Below, one piece after another: positions 25,427 to 35,366 of a DNA stretch of 64,000 nt (position 1 is the first letter of the stretch; the number at the start of each line of letters is the position of its first letter). The translations under genes were made by a program, and so were the position numbers. The stretch is from CAYMFD01 sp964389475. Its GTDB lineage: Bacteria > Bacteroidota > Bacteroidia > Chitinophagales > Saprospiraceae. The DNA lies in assembly GCA_964389475.1 (NCBI GenBank), contig CAYMFD010000002.1:1-64000 (forward strand), given 5' to 3'. The notes under the pieces were generated by a model. It searched no databases and was not told the origin of the DNA. It was given only the letters and a program-made list of their open reading frames with translations.

Positions 25427-27145
25427 TGCGATTACTCATCTGCTTGCTTGCGATCTGTATAGCTTCGGAGGCTTTGGGGCAGATTTTTGTTTTAAGAACA
25501 ATTGATGTAGAGGCAAATTGTAACTTCTCTACCTACGAGGAGGATTTCACTTTAGTAAGTGATGAGTTAGGTGGTTACAATAGTCCTGGGTACCCAAGAT
25601 TTGTTGGTCCAAATATTTTTACGTTTGGTAGAGGAGGCTTAACCTCTAGCTACATATTAGATGAAGATAGGTGGCGTTTGCAAGAAGGTGATGAATGGCT
25701 TGGATCCATCAACCTTGGACAAGAAGGGTGGGGGATCTAGCAACGGAGTTCACCCGCGGTCTCAGGAGTTTAGTAGTAGGACTGCCCTGTATCGGACTGA
25801 TGCACAGTTTAACATATTGCATGAGTGGTCATATATACCATGGGTAGATTCACTATTTGTGGGTACTTATGGTGGTAACCAAAATTGGGCCCATACTTAC
25901 ATAGTCACTGACAGCAGCTTAGTACTGTCATACAATACCTTGCTCATGGAGTGCCTGACGGAGGCGCCTTACACGTGTCGGGAGCTATCAAATCCTATAT
26001 TACAGGAGTCTACATGGTTCGATGATCCTCAATCTTTGATGAGTAATATTGTCCCTGTCTACCCTGCGTGTGATAGTACGTTTCTTTTGCGTCTAGCTGT
26101 TGATACCATATCTCAGGAGATGTCTGCATATTGTATTGATCCCACCTCTTTTACTGTAGATACATTCACACTCCAGTACGGATGCGAGGACTTTAGGTCT
26201 AGTCAATTAATGCATGGCCGGTCCCTAGTAGTAGCTTCTCTGGATATGCGCTACCGTAAGCCGCCCACTTGTGAGATAGATCTCCAGCTCGATGCAGATG
26301 GTAGCTCGGTAGCCGCAGTCCAGGGTGATTATCGACAGACAGTCATATGTCCTAGTAGTAGACATAGGTTGATTGATGATGATGCCCTATTGCGTAGTAA
26401 CGGAGGCCGGGTGGCTTATATCGATATTGTCTATCCTCCTGGAGACTGCATGGTCTTTAATGTAGATGAGATCAGTCGCTATAGGGTAGTGGATCGTAGT
26501 GACAGATTGCGACTCTACGTAGATGATAAGACCGACTACACGGCAGCCATCAGAGTTCTAGATGCCATCCGTGTGAGCTGGTGCGATGACTGGTTAGCGG
26601 AGGAGGTTCAAATAGAGATAACTGTAACACTGACGAGCGGACAGTCAGTGACTAGAGTTTCGACCTTTGATCTAACGAATGCAACTGCCCGCCCTTCGCC
26701 ACTTTATGATGAAGTAGATTGTGTCGAAGGCGCCATAGATACTGTGGTTTTGGTAGATCCACCGATTGTTGTAAACAGCACAGATGTAATGTCTGATGAT
26801 CAACAAGTTATATTCCCATGTTACGCCGGGGTCATTAATTATACCATCACGGATGAGAATGGATGTCAATACATGGACTCACTATCTGTAAATCCATATA
26901 GACCAGCAATAGCAAATGTATTTTCGCCTAACGGCGATCGCAATAATGATAGCTTTAACCAGTGTTTAGCTGCTGACTGTACTTTTAGCATTTATGATAG
27001 CTGGGGTAATAGAGTATATGATGGCGGTCATACTACACCGTGGGATGGCCTGATGTATAGAACCGCGGTAAGTCCTGGCATGTATTTTTGGCAGCTTCAA
27101 ACTTCAATGCGTAGCAGTCATGGTACGGTCTTGCTCATACGCTAA
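25426..27145 (+). pseudogene. Secreted protein with T9SS type B C-terminus, frameshifted
   Basis: One long exported protein split by a single-base shift. The first part (25426-25740, 104 codons) has a signal peptide (MRLLICLLAICIASEALGQ) and ends at TAG after LGQEGWGI. The second (open from 25661, sense continuing from about 25736 to 27145) supplies the rest and ends with a gliding-associated type B region (VFSPNGDRNNDSFNQC, FSIYDSWGNRVYDGG, GMYFWQLQT). Removing one G from the five-G run at 25730-25734 joins the frames as ...QEGWGSSNGVHP. Expected product about 570 residues; middle function unknown. The gene starts on the last base of the previous stop codon, so the two broken genes form a pair. 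Confidence 0.75.
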
Positions 27146-27550
27146 ACTATAGATCGTCCATGCACGGACTAGAGACCTAGCTATCATGACTGCTTGGTAG
27201 AGTATTGCTACTAGTAAGACCAGTCCTGTCGAATGTCCGTTGATTGATGGAACTTTGCTTGAAACCCACCATAGTACAATGCTTAAGACCATAGCAGTTA
27301 CGATTACTATCTGGTGACGACTACTATGAGCAAGGCTATAGGTGTAGCCATCCTTGATCGCAGCCCACAGCCTGATGTCGGTAGAAGAGAGGAGGTACTT
27401 GGTCCGTACCAGCGGTACACCTATGGCTACTGCAAGAGCTGTACCCACGATACTCGCCCCGGTGACACCTAGTATGAATGGTCGCTCGCTCACGGCCTGA
27501 GTAGGATCACCTAGCGCTATGACTACCAGTAGGCAGGGTGCAGCGATCAG
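27104..27550 (-). CDS. Membrane protein, N-terminus lost in the assembly gap
   Basis: The frame is open from the N-gap to the stop codon at 27104, giving at least 148 residues (LIAAPCLLVVIALGDPTQA and onward). The GTG at 27491-27493 lies inside this open frame and is probably not the real start. The sequence has about four hydrophobic helices (near the gap edge, around FILGVTGASIVGTALAVAIG, IVIVTAMVLSIVLWWV and GLVLLVAILYQAVMIA). I do not recognise the family. Its end overlaps the convergent type B gene by 42 bases. It could be part of the same operon as the M1 peptidase or, less likely, its fused C-terminus; the gap prevents a decision. Confidence 0.55.
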   Translation of the reverse strand: MIAAPCLLVVIALGDPTQAVSERPFILGVTGASIVGTALAVAIGVPLVRTKYLLSSTDIRLWAAIKDGYTYSLAHSSRHQIVIVTAMVLSIVLWWVSSKVPSINGHSTGLVLLVAILYQAVMIARSLVRAWTIYSLAYEQDRTMTATH

Positions 27551-27650
27551 NNNNNNNNNNNNNNNNNNNNNNNNNNNNNNNNNNNNNNNNNNNNNNNNNN
27601 NNNNNNNNNNNNNNNNNNNNNNNNNNNNNNNNNNNNNNNNNNNNNNNNNN
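27551..27650. other. Assembly gap (100 N)
   Basis: Exactly 100 unspecified bases, the conventional length for a gap of unknown size. It cuts the 3' end of the M1 peptidase gene and the 5' end of the membrane protein gene. Confidence 0.99.
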
Positions 27651-29408
27651 CTTGACTAGGTCCTGGCCATAAGTGTAGGTGAGTGTCTGCTCACCGCGCA
27701 GGTCTACCACCTGCGTGTGGGTATGCCCATCGACAAATGACCACGCAACGGTGACGGGCAGGTCTAGGCCGCCGCTATTGCTGATCGTTGCGCTGTGCTC
27801 GTCTAGGTTAGATGCTACGGCGCTTACCTTGGCATCATAGAAAGATGCATCATATATGCCCTGCTTTAATATGTTGCTAATGTAGTCCCCGCGGTAGGGT
27901 AGGGTCTGCTGATCGATGTAGGTCTTGACGTAATTGATAAAGTCTTCGCCGCTAGGGTGGGTAAACATGTACTCCTCATAGTAGCCTCGCATCATATCGT
28001 CCATCACGTCGCGGCCGATGATATTATCAATGGTCTTGAGTAGGGTGGCTGACTTAGCATAGATAAGCTCCTTGAAGGCGCCAAAGTAAAACTCCCAGCC
28101 CGGTCGGCCTATACTGCCCTGGGTCAGGTCGCTCATGCCGAGGTATTCTTGCCTGCTCTTCTGAGCATTACCTACCTGATAGCCAAGTAGGTCGATCAGC
28201 CCATTGTTATCGCCGTAGTAGTGGTCGATGATACGGTCCTCATAGTAGGTGACGAAGCCCTCGTCCATCCAGGCCTCTTCTTTCTCGTTATTGGCCAGTA
28301 CCGCCATGAAGTATTGGTGGGTAAGCTCATGCACGACGAGTGACTCTATCGAACGTACTCCCTCCGGGAGGCCGTAGCTCGTACCGCAGGTGATGAGCAT
28401 AGGATACTCCATCAGTCCGCTCCGTATCGCATGGAGGGGTGGTCCTACGATGGTGAGTCGAGGATAGGCATACGGCCCTACGTGCTCGTCTAGGTAGGTA
28501 AGGGCCTGCCTAGCTGCTGTTAGCATACGGGCTGCCTGCGCAGCATGCTCGGGCGGTAGTAGGAGCTCTAGCTCTACGTCTCGCCACTGCTCCGTGTAGA
28601 TGTCAAAGTGACTGTACGTTACCCATGCAAAATCGATCACGCTACTCGCCGTATAGGTTACGACTTGCCTATCCTGCGTCTCAAGGTGATGCGTCTTGCA
28701 CCCTGTGGCGCCGACCACGATGCCCTTGGGTAGGTCTAGGCTCACACGATAATCCCCGAAGTCTGCAAAAAACTCCGTGCCTGGCACAAACTGATGACTA
28801 TTCCACTGCCAGCCACTTCCTACCTCCTCGTAGACACACATCTGTGGAAACCAGTGGACGAAAAGATAATAGTCATTCAGCGAGTACCCAGATCTAGCGA
28901 TCAACTTTGGCATTTTAACAGAGAAGTCGAGCTCTAGGTCTCTCGACTCTCCCGGGAGTATCGGCTGGTCTAGGGTGTAGGCGACAATGGTGCTATCGCG
29001 AGGGTTGTTGTCTAGGTCTCTGATGTAGCGCTTGCTGGCACTGATGTCTACGCCACCTGCATCGACGATGGACGATATGCTTATATGGCCCCACTCCATC
29101 TCTTGATAGTTGTGCAAGCTCTGGCCAAACACTACACCATTTTGGCGCTGTATAAAGGAGGAGTTGAGTCCTGCAAAGGCATTCATATACAGGTAGAGGC
29201 GAATCTCTGTCAGCGTATCTGGACTGGTATTGGTCCAGTGGATCGTCTGATGGGCATGTAGCGTTTTGGCAGGATGGTCTAGTCGGCCTGCGATATCGTA
29301 GCTCGCAATGATGTGGTCACCGTCTAGGTCTATCCGAGTAGGACACTGTGCAGTACTGTCGAGGCTGACTAGGCAGAGCAGCAGTAGTATTACATAGTGA
29401 TAGACCAT
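27651..29408 (-). CDS. M1 family metallopeptidase, C-terminus lost in gap
   Basis: A zinc aminopeptidase-like enzyme, exported by a signal peptide (1-21). Visible length is about 586 residues before the gap. Active-site motif His360-Glu-Leu-Thr-His364 with the third ligand Glu383 (EEAWMDEGFVTYY) matches the HExxH-(18)-E pattern. The exopeptidase motif GxMEN is replaced by SGLMEYP (about 330-336), as in many bacterial M1 relatives of uncertain specificity. An N-terminal beta-domain (about 25-260) precedes the catalytic domain. After the catalytic domain the last visible part (VTVAWSFVDGHTHTQVVD) is a beta-sandwich. The RND exporter gene is divergent and starts 174 bases upstream of its start. 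Confidence 0.88.
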
Positions 29409-29581
29409 GTTGCAAATAACGCTATTTCGTAGCGGATATACGTCGTTGCACGGTTGGTGACGATTGTATGTCCGTCGATGTATGTCAATAGTCGATTATT
29501 GAAATCTGCTTTGAGTTGTACACCTACCTTCAAACTCCCTAAGCTCCTAAACCTTGCCTAGATCTTTCTGTTAATTCACCC

Positions 29582-31822
29582 ATGTTTTTACCGTATCGAA
29601 AGGCTATCATCATTGGATTCGTGCTGCTGGCGCTGTCGCTGACATTTGCACTGACAAGGCTTAGCTTCATATTTGACTTTGAGCAGTTCTTTCCCGAGGG
29701 AGATCCTGATCTAGAGTTCTTTCAAGATTTTATCGAAGAGTTTGAGTCAGACGATAACTTCCTCGTCGTCGCCATCGAGCACGAGCCTAGTGTATTTGAC
29801 TCTGCTTTTCTCGAAAAATTTCATGAGACCAGCCTAGCCTTACGTGAAGCTCGCCACGTCCTACAGGTACAGTCGTTGACGATGATGAAGTATCCCGTCA
29901 AGACGCCTTTCGGTGTGTCAGCTGTACCCATCATACATCGTAAGAGCCCAGCTAGGTATGATGGCGACCGAGAGCGAGTGCTTAATGATCCACGCTTTGT
30001 CAATAACTTGATCACAGAAGATGCGGGTGCTCTAGCGATAGGGATCAAAACCATCAATCAGATAGACCTAGAGGCGAGTAAGGAGCTCGTAGCCGATGTG
30101 CGGGCTATACTTGCTGATCGTGATATCGATGACTACCACATGCTCGGCCGTGCCTACTTTACGGCTGACATCGTCAAGATACAGGGTAGGGAGATCTTGC
30201 TTGTATTTTTTGCGGCGGGCTTTCTGGTTATCGTCATCATGATCCTCCTCTTTAGAAAACCCATCGGGGTGGCCGTGGCGCTGACGAGTATAGGTCTTGC
30301 TCTCTTGATATTTATGGAGATACTAGGCCTCATGAATACCAAGCTCAATGCCATGTCGGCCTTCTATCCTGTGCTGATGCTGATCGTAGGGACGAGTGAC
30401 GTGATCCATATCATGAGCAAGTACATCGATGAGCTGAAGAAAGGCCTCACCAAGCATAACGCCATGATCACCACCATCAAGCAGATAGGCCTTGCTACCT
30501 TGCTGACATCGCTGACTACGGCGGTGGGCTTCGGTACTCTCATGACGAGTAAGGTGGCCGTCATCAGAGAATTTGGGATGAATAGCGCTATCGGTGTTAT
30601 GGTGGCTTACGTCGTTACTGTACTATTTACGACGTCGTTGCTCAGTATGTTTACCGTTGACCAGATTATTAAAGAAGACGAGACGGGCAACAACATTTGG
30701 AATAGGATTTTGAATAAAAGCTGGATCTGGGTCAATGGCAATAGAAAAGCAATCTGGGGACTGTCAGTTGTAACGATCATATTCTGCGCTTTTGGGATGA
30801 GCAAGATCACGACCAATTACAAGCTTGCAGCCAATATGCCTACAGGAGCCCAAGTGACAGACGACTTTCTATATTTCGAAGAGAACTTTGCTGGATTTAG
30901 ACCACTAGAGTTTGCCATTACGGTCAGGGGTGATTATCAAGCAGATGACTATGAGGTCATGCAGCAAGTGAGTGCTCTAGAAGATCACCTCTATACCTAT
31001 GGCGATATCAAGGGTATTGTGTCACAGGCTACATTGTACAAGAGCCTGTCTATGATGAATAAGTCAAACCAGCGATCAGAATACCGATTTCCTGAGACAG
31101 AAGCGGAGTATGACAAATATAAGCGCCTACTAGATCGAGTACCGATCAAGGATAACGTCGTTATGATCAGTCGAGACGGTACCAAGACTAGGATTAGTAG
31201 TAGAGTGGCTGATATCGGCGCAGATGCTATTAAAGCGCAGGGAGTGGAGATAGATGAGTGGGTGAGTAATAATATAGACAGCACCATTATCGAAGTAAAA
31301 CGTACGGGTACAGGGTTGATCGTGGATAAGAATAGTGTCTACGTGAGGGATAGCCTGCTCTATGGGCTGGGGCTGGCCTTGCTGATTGTCAGTGTCTTGA
31401 TGGGTTTCTTGTTTAGGGACCTCAAGATGTTGTTTATCAGTCTTGTGCCTAACTTTATTCCAATTCTATTTGCTGCAGCACTACTAGGTTATTTTGGTAT
31501 AGATCTAGAAGCAGGTATTTCGATCGTCTTTGCGATTGTATTCGGTATAGCCGTGGACGATACGATCCACTTCTTGAGTAAGTATAAGCTTTCCCGTAAC
31601 AAGGGTTTTAGTGTAGACGACTCCCTAGAACTTACGTTTAAAGAGACAGGAAAGGCGATCATTTTCACCTCGATCATCCTATTTTTTGGCTTTGCGATCA
31701 TGCTCTTTTCGGCACACCCGCCCACTCGTACGATCGGTATGTTGATCTCGGTTACGCTGATGAGTGCCCTGTTTTTTGACCTAACGATTTTGCCGGTGCT
31801 GATGCGACGGTTTTTGAAGTGA
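29582..31822 (+). CDS. RND superfamily exporter, MMPL type
   Basis: A 746-residue inner-membrane transporter, shorter than the roughly 1000-residue drug efflux pumps and typical of MMPL/HpnN-like lipid or hydrophobe exporters. It has an N-terminal helix (7-27), a periplasmic loop, five more helices (about 210-365), a second single helix (about 390-410), a second loop and a final helix bundle (about 595-740). The second bundle has the proton-relay-like GIAVDDTIHFLSKYKL. The first has VGTSDVIHIMSKYID, where the double Asp is reduced to Ser-Asp. No membrane-fusion or outer-membrane factor lies beside it. Its 3' end is duplicated at 34540-34595. Confidence 0.88.
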   Translation: MFLPYRKAIIIGFVLLALSLTFALTRLSFIFDFEQFFPEGDPDLEFFQDFIEEFESDDNFLVVAIEHEPSVFDSAFLEKFHETSLALREARHVLQVQSLTMMKYPVKTPFGVSAVPIIHRKSPARYDGDRERVLNDPRFVNNLITEDAGALAIGIKTINQIDLEASKELVADVRAILADRDIDDYHMLGRAYFTADIVKIQGREILLVFFAAGFLVIVIMILLFRKPIGVAVALTSIGLALLIFMEILGLMNTKLNAMSAFYPVLMLIVGTSDVIHIMSKYIDELKKGLTKHNAMITTIKQIGLATLLTSLTTAVGFGTLMTSKVAVIREFGMNSAIGVMVAYVVTVLFTTSLLSMFTVDQIIKEDETGNNIWNRILNKSWIWVNGNRKAIWGLSVVTIIFCAFGMSKITTNYKLAANMPTGAQVTDDFLYFEENFAGFRPLEFAITVRGDYQADDYEVMQQVSALEDHLYTYGDIKGIVSQATLYKSLSMMNKSNQRSEYRFPETEAEYDKYKRLLDRVPIKDNVVMISRDGTKTRISSRVADIGADAIKAQGVEIDEWVSNNIDSTIIEVKRTGTGLIVDKNSVYVRDSLLYGLGLALLIVSVLMGFLFRDLKMLFISLVPNFIPILFAAALLGYFGIDLEAGISIVFAIVFGIAVDDTIHFLSKYKLSRNKGFSVDDSLELTFKETGKAIIFTSIILFFGFAIMLFSAHPPTRTIGMLISVTLMSALFFDLTILPVLMRRFLK

Positions 31823-31953
31823 TTAATTGGCTTATATCTGATTTCGGACGTTAGATGTCGGGTGTGGGTATATGTACAACTAGGTAGGTCTGTCGTTAAG
31901 ATTAGGGTAAGTTGGAGTATTAAGTGACTGATCTTTATCGTTGTACGAAGAGT
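31767..31953. repeat. 187-bp direct repeat, left copy
   Basis: Identical at 186 of 187 positions to 34540-34726 (offset 2773; the one difference is T at 31938 versus C at 34711). It covers the last 18 codons of the RND exporter gene, the whole spacer, and the last codons of the minus-strand secreted-protein gene. Confidence 0.95.
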
Positions 31954-33575
31954 CTGTCTTGAACGCCAAAGCCTGTAACTGGATTGATACTAGAGATCGT
32001 GTATATACCCGAAGGAAAGTCACTGACATTAAGCGTACAAACCCTATCGCTACAAATCAGACTGCTGACTAATGCTCCTACAGAATTGTAAACACGAATT
32101 TGACTTGTATGCTCCACCTCAATTGTCACATGACTGCGATAGGCAGGATTGGGGTATATGTTGAGTGATTTGCTGTCTTTGCTGGATATATCCTCAACAC
32201 TCACTGCAGATGTCTCAATACCTAGGTCTGCAGCATTAAAGGAGAAAAGCATGCTAGTAAATAGCTGGTCAGCTTCGTCGTCTAGGCTACGGACTCGCGC
32301 CATGGCCAAAACTTGATCTTCCACGAGTTTGGCATCCAGAAATGTGATAAATCGATAAGAACTTTCCTCGGAAGTCGCAAGATGGCCTACGATGGTGGGT
32401 TCACTATTCGGTGCGATCTTGATCACATCAAACCCATCTAGGTCTAGCACAGAGTCTGAGCCCAAGATGTACGTTGCATCGTTATCGGCATATATAAGTC
32501 TGCTAAGCCTATATCTGTGGCCGTCTACATTAAGATCGGTTGTATTGTATAGTATATCTCCGTCATGGTTGATCCAGATAAGCCAGCGCTTGGCAGAAAA
32601 ATCATCTTCTTCATCAATGTACGACCTAGAGATAACGGAGTGATCTTTATTATGTCCGACTGTAATGGCAGGGTTTGCAAAAGGGTTTATGGGAAAGACC
32701 ATAGAGGTTATGTCAACGCTAGTATCAATTTCGAGTGTGCCACTCGAGGTTAGGTGTGAGATATGAACCGAGGCGTCGGTAGTGGTTGATACGTCATTTC
32801 GGTCATTGTTGATAGCCCATGCTACATAGGTGTCGTTGTTAACTAAGAGACCTAATAAGTAATTGTCAGGGTTTTGGGGTGGATTATCTGACGTATAGTA
32901 GACCGTGTCACGAGAAATAACTTCCATGTTTTCATCAAGAGTGGCCGTTGCATGCAATACAAGGTTATCCCATGCATAATATGAAACAGCTACCGGATTA
33001 CCTTCTAGGTTGAGGTATTGTGGGGAATCTTGGTAGGTGGCGAAAGGAAAGATATTGATGTCATTAGTTGGGGGTACTACATCTGTAAACGATTGCAAAT
33101 CTGGCAAATCAATAACTCTCTTGATAGGCTTTGCATCCCAGCTACCTCTATAACCAGGAAGACTATCTGGATATGGATTGGCATTGCCGACTAATACAAG
33201 TTGATCGTCGTGAAAGGCAAAAGAGTTGAATATCTTATATGTGCTTTCAGTCCTTTGATTAACTGTGTGGGAGGCTACTATCCTCTCTTCGTCTATATCG
33301 ATTTTGCTGAGGGTAATACCATAAGGTATTTCGACGCCACCTAAATTATTGACGCGAGCAAATATTTGTTTTTCCTCAAGTACAAAAATACCATTAGGAG
33401 CTAAGTCATAAAGACTCGCACAAAGCGAGTCGGGATATGCTGTAGGGTCTGTCAGTCGCTCCCACCACAAAGGCTCGATTTCGTAGAAATCGGGAATGTG
33501 AGTAGTGTCTGGGCATTGGCTACTAGCTTTAGTAACTCCTATGATTATGAATAGTCCTATTATTACACACCTCAT
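31935..33575 (-). CDS. Secreted protein with T9SS type A sorting domain
   Basis: A 546-residue exported protein of unknown function. Signal peptide at residues 1-19 (ending ASSQ), then a long beta-strand-rich region with a propeller-like feel (recurring patterns of VLVGNANPYP, NLVLHATATLDENMEVISRD, TYILGSDSVLDLDGFDVIKI), then a type A sorting domain from about residue 465 (SLNIYPNPAYRSHVTIEV, IRVYNSVGALV, FPSGIYTISS). Its ATG overlaps the stop of the lipoprotein gene upstream by four bases (ATGA), so the two are translationally coupled. The pair is flanked by 187-bp direct repeats and is richer in A+T than the surrounding genes. Confidence 0.8.
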   Translation of the reverse strand: MRCVIIGLFIIIGVTKASSQCPDTTHIPDFYEIEPLWWERLTDPTAYPDSLCASLYDLAPNGIFVLEEKQIFARVNNLGGVEIPYGITLSKIDIDEERIVASHTVNQRTESTYKIFNSFAFHDDQLVLVGNANPYPDSLPGYRGSWDAKPIKRVIDLPDLQSFTDVVPPTNDINIFPFATYQDSPQYLNLEGNPVAVSYYAWDNLVLHATATLDENMEVISRDTVYYTSDNPPQNPDNYLLGLLVNNDTYVAWAINNDRNDVSTTTDASVHISHLTSSGTLEIDTSVDITSMVFPINPFANPAITVGHNKDHSVISRSYIDEEDDFSAKRWLIWINHDGDILYNTTDLNVDGHRYRLSRLIYADNDATYILGSDSVLDLDGFDVIKIAPNSEPTIVGHLATSEESSYRFITFLDAKLVEDQVLAMARVRSLDDEADQLFTSMLFSFNAADLGIETSAVSVEDISSKDSKSLNIYPNPAYRSHVTIEVEHTSQIRVYNSVGALVSSLICSDRVCTLNVSDFPSGIYTISSINPVTGFGVQDRLFVQR

Positions 33576-34360
33576 TCACACTCGAATTGGCAAGGAGTGA
33601 TATAGTCGCAGTTGCTCGTTGAGGTGTTGCCATCTCCGGGACCTTGATGCTCCCCTAGGATAGGTGCATCGATAAGTATTGGGCCTTCACAATCTCCATT
33701 ACCTGGGCTATCAATACTCAAATTCGAAATTTCGAATTCATTGGTCAGTAAGTTGTAGCAGATTTCAGAAGTTGTAAGGCAACATCCACTTCCGGGACAC
33801 GGTATTCGCCGGTGACTCGTCATCTCAAAAGGACCGTCTTGATATGCTGTAACACAAATGGCAAAGCAAGCAGCTCTGGTCCATGTGTACGAAATTTTAT
33901 TATTGCTGCCACAGGGAAGTGGTGCGGTAACATCTAGAGTAGCCAGCATGTTTCCTAGATCTCTCATTACAACCTTATCAAACTTTATAACGAACTCTAG
34001 GAGTGCATCGTCACCACCAGCTGTGGCAAGTGCTAGGTCATTCATGTATTGACTACAACCTTCAACACTCGATCCTTGCTCGTAGTGGCTTATTAGTCTG
34101 TAATCGCCTGCAATAATTTGAAAAAATCCAGGGGTTGCACATTGGACATAGTCTATCTCTACGGTGAAGTAGCAATCGGGGTAGTCCTCGTGGTAATATG
34201 GCGATACAGTAAAAGTGCTTATTTGAGAACAAGCATCATAGTCACTGAAGTCGTCGAAACAATCTGAATGAGTATCTACACTGTAGGTATCTAAAAGAAT
34301 ATCTTCAGCGGGAGACGCCTGGTTACTATTACAGGATGCAAGTATTGTAATTAAACACAC
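33572..34360 (-). CDS. Cys-rich lipoprotein of unknown function
   Basis: I do not recognise the family. About 262 residues with a lipobox-like LITILASC and at least ten further cysteines, several in pairs (GSGCCLTTSEIC, CFAICV), which suggests a disulfide-bonded exported protein. The start is uncertain. GTG at 34358-34360 leaves a signal peptide of only nine residues without positive charge. A better ATG at 34383-34385 (MFNFSSAV...) is out of frame because of an (AC)5 tract at 34355-34365. It is coupled by ATGA overlap to the type A secreted protein downstream and may be its surface partner. Confidence 0.6.
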   Translation of the reverse strand: MCLITILASCNSNQASPAEDILLDTYSVDTHSDCFDDFSDYDACSQISTFTVSPYYHEDYPDCYFTVEIDYVQCATPGFFQIIAGDYRLISHYEQGSSVEGCSQYMNDLALATAGGDDALLEFVIKFDKVVMRDLGNMLATLDVTAPLPCGSNNKISYTWTRAACFAICVTAYQDGPFEMTSHRRIPCPGSGCCLTTSEICYNLLTNEFEISNLSIDSPGNGDCEGPILIDAPILGEHQGPGDGNTSTSNCDYITPCQFECE

Positions 34361-34365
34361 ACACA
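34355..34365. repeat. Dinucleotide (AC)5 tract at a gene start
   Basis: Eleven bases of alternating A and C between the ATG at 34383-34385 and the lipobox of the minus-strand lipoprotein. One extra unit would put that ATG in frame with the lipoprotein. Confidence 0.8.
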
Positions 34366-34385
34366 GCCGATGAAAAGTTGAACAT

Positions 34386-34908
34386 AATATCTATTGTTGA
34401 GCAATATACGACACTTTTAACTTCTATAGCAAGTTGTTGCAAAATTAAATATCCTTTGCTGCGGTGTAGACTAGGTTTGGACTGGTTGCTTGTCTATCGT
34501 TCTAGTACTCAAGCCTTGGGCATAGCTGTGGACGATAGACCCTGTTTTTTGACCTAACGATTTTGCCGGTGCTGATGCGACGGTTTTTGAAGTGATTAAT
34601 TGGCTTATATCTGATTTCGGACGTTAGATGTCGGGTGTGGGTATATGTACAACTAGGTAGGTCTGTCGTTAAGATTAGGGTAAGTTGGAGTATTAAGTGA
34701 CTGATCTTTACCGTTGTACGAAGAGTGATTGATCTATAGCAGAGGCTGTCGCTCGACTAAGACCAGAGACCATGTGCTGGCAGCGTACGTGGCCAAATCA
34801 GCTACAATCCAATAGCAATAAATAGCTTTGCGGTATGCTCAGCCCTATTTCAATAAGCTTGATAAAATGATAGGCTCTAGGCTCTTACCACAGGCTATCG
34901 CTGGTGTA
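34386..34908. other. Intergenic region with exporter-gene remnants
   Basis: About 520 bases. From 34512 it reads ALGIAVDD in one frame, close to the RND exporter motif GIAVDD (31543-31562), then jumps into the 187-bp repeat (34540-34726), which starts at a point corresponding to 31767. It therefore looks like a copy of the exporter 3' region with an internal deletion of about 200 bases. No gene is intact here. Confidence 0.7.
34540..34726. repeat. 187-bp direct repeat, right copy
   Basis: Second copy of 31767-31953 (one mismatch). It contains an orphan exporter tail (LTILPVLMRRFLK and stop) and, on the minus strand, the orphan last codons of a type A cargo gene (LFVQR and stop). The similarity ends sharply at 34726. 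Confidence 0.95.
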
Positions 34909-35280
34909 CTACTTAGTAAATGTTACCGCTGTACCACCGCTTTCGACATTCATACTCTCACAATCAAATGAGGTAACGTCTAGCGTTAATTCTCCGAACT
35001 GGGTGGGATCCTGCATGGATTCTGCTCTGAGGATGATCAAATCGTCTCCTTGTACACTCCATTTCTTGTCGGCGAATACGATCCCATTGACCTCAAACTC
35101 TAGCAGGATATTTAATGGATCGTTAAGCGTCCCGTCTTCTTCAAATGTAAAGTTTCCAGAGCCTAGCATAGCACTAGACCAAGTGCCTACTATTACATCT
35201 TCTAAATTGTTACAATCGTCACCGCAGGAGGTCAACGCAAGTGAACAGATCATTAAGAGTGCTGATAGTCTAGTTTTCAT
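34909..35280 (-). CDS. Small lipocalin-like lipoprotein
   Basis: A 123-residue lipoprotein. The signal peptide ends in a lipobox with Cys19 (ALTSCGDDCNN), followed by a short domain with the pattern VGTWSSAMLGSGNFTFEEDG and alternating strands, as in the lipocalin-like small lipoproteins common in Bacteroidota. The Cys pair at 19 and 23 and another at about 111 could form a disulfide. It is divergent from the M1-like/barrel gene (80 bases between the starts). No function can be assigned beyond an envelope-anchored binding domain. Confidence 0.7.
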   Translation of the reverse strand: MKTRLSALLMICSLALTSCGDDCNNLEDVIVGTWSSAMLGSGNFTFEEDGTLNDPLNILLEFEVNGIVFADKKWSVQGDDLIILRAESMQDPTQFGELTLDVTSFDCESMNVESGGTAVTFTK

Positions 35281-35366
35281 AGTTGTATCTTTTGCATGTC
35301 AATATACTATAGTACAAGCATGACCAATTATAGTTTTGGTGACTAAGAATTTTAATCTTTGTGCAT

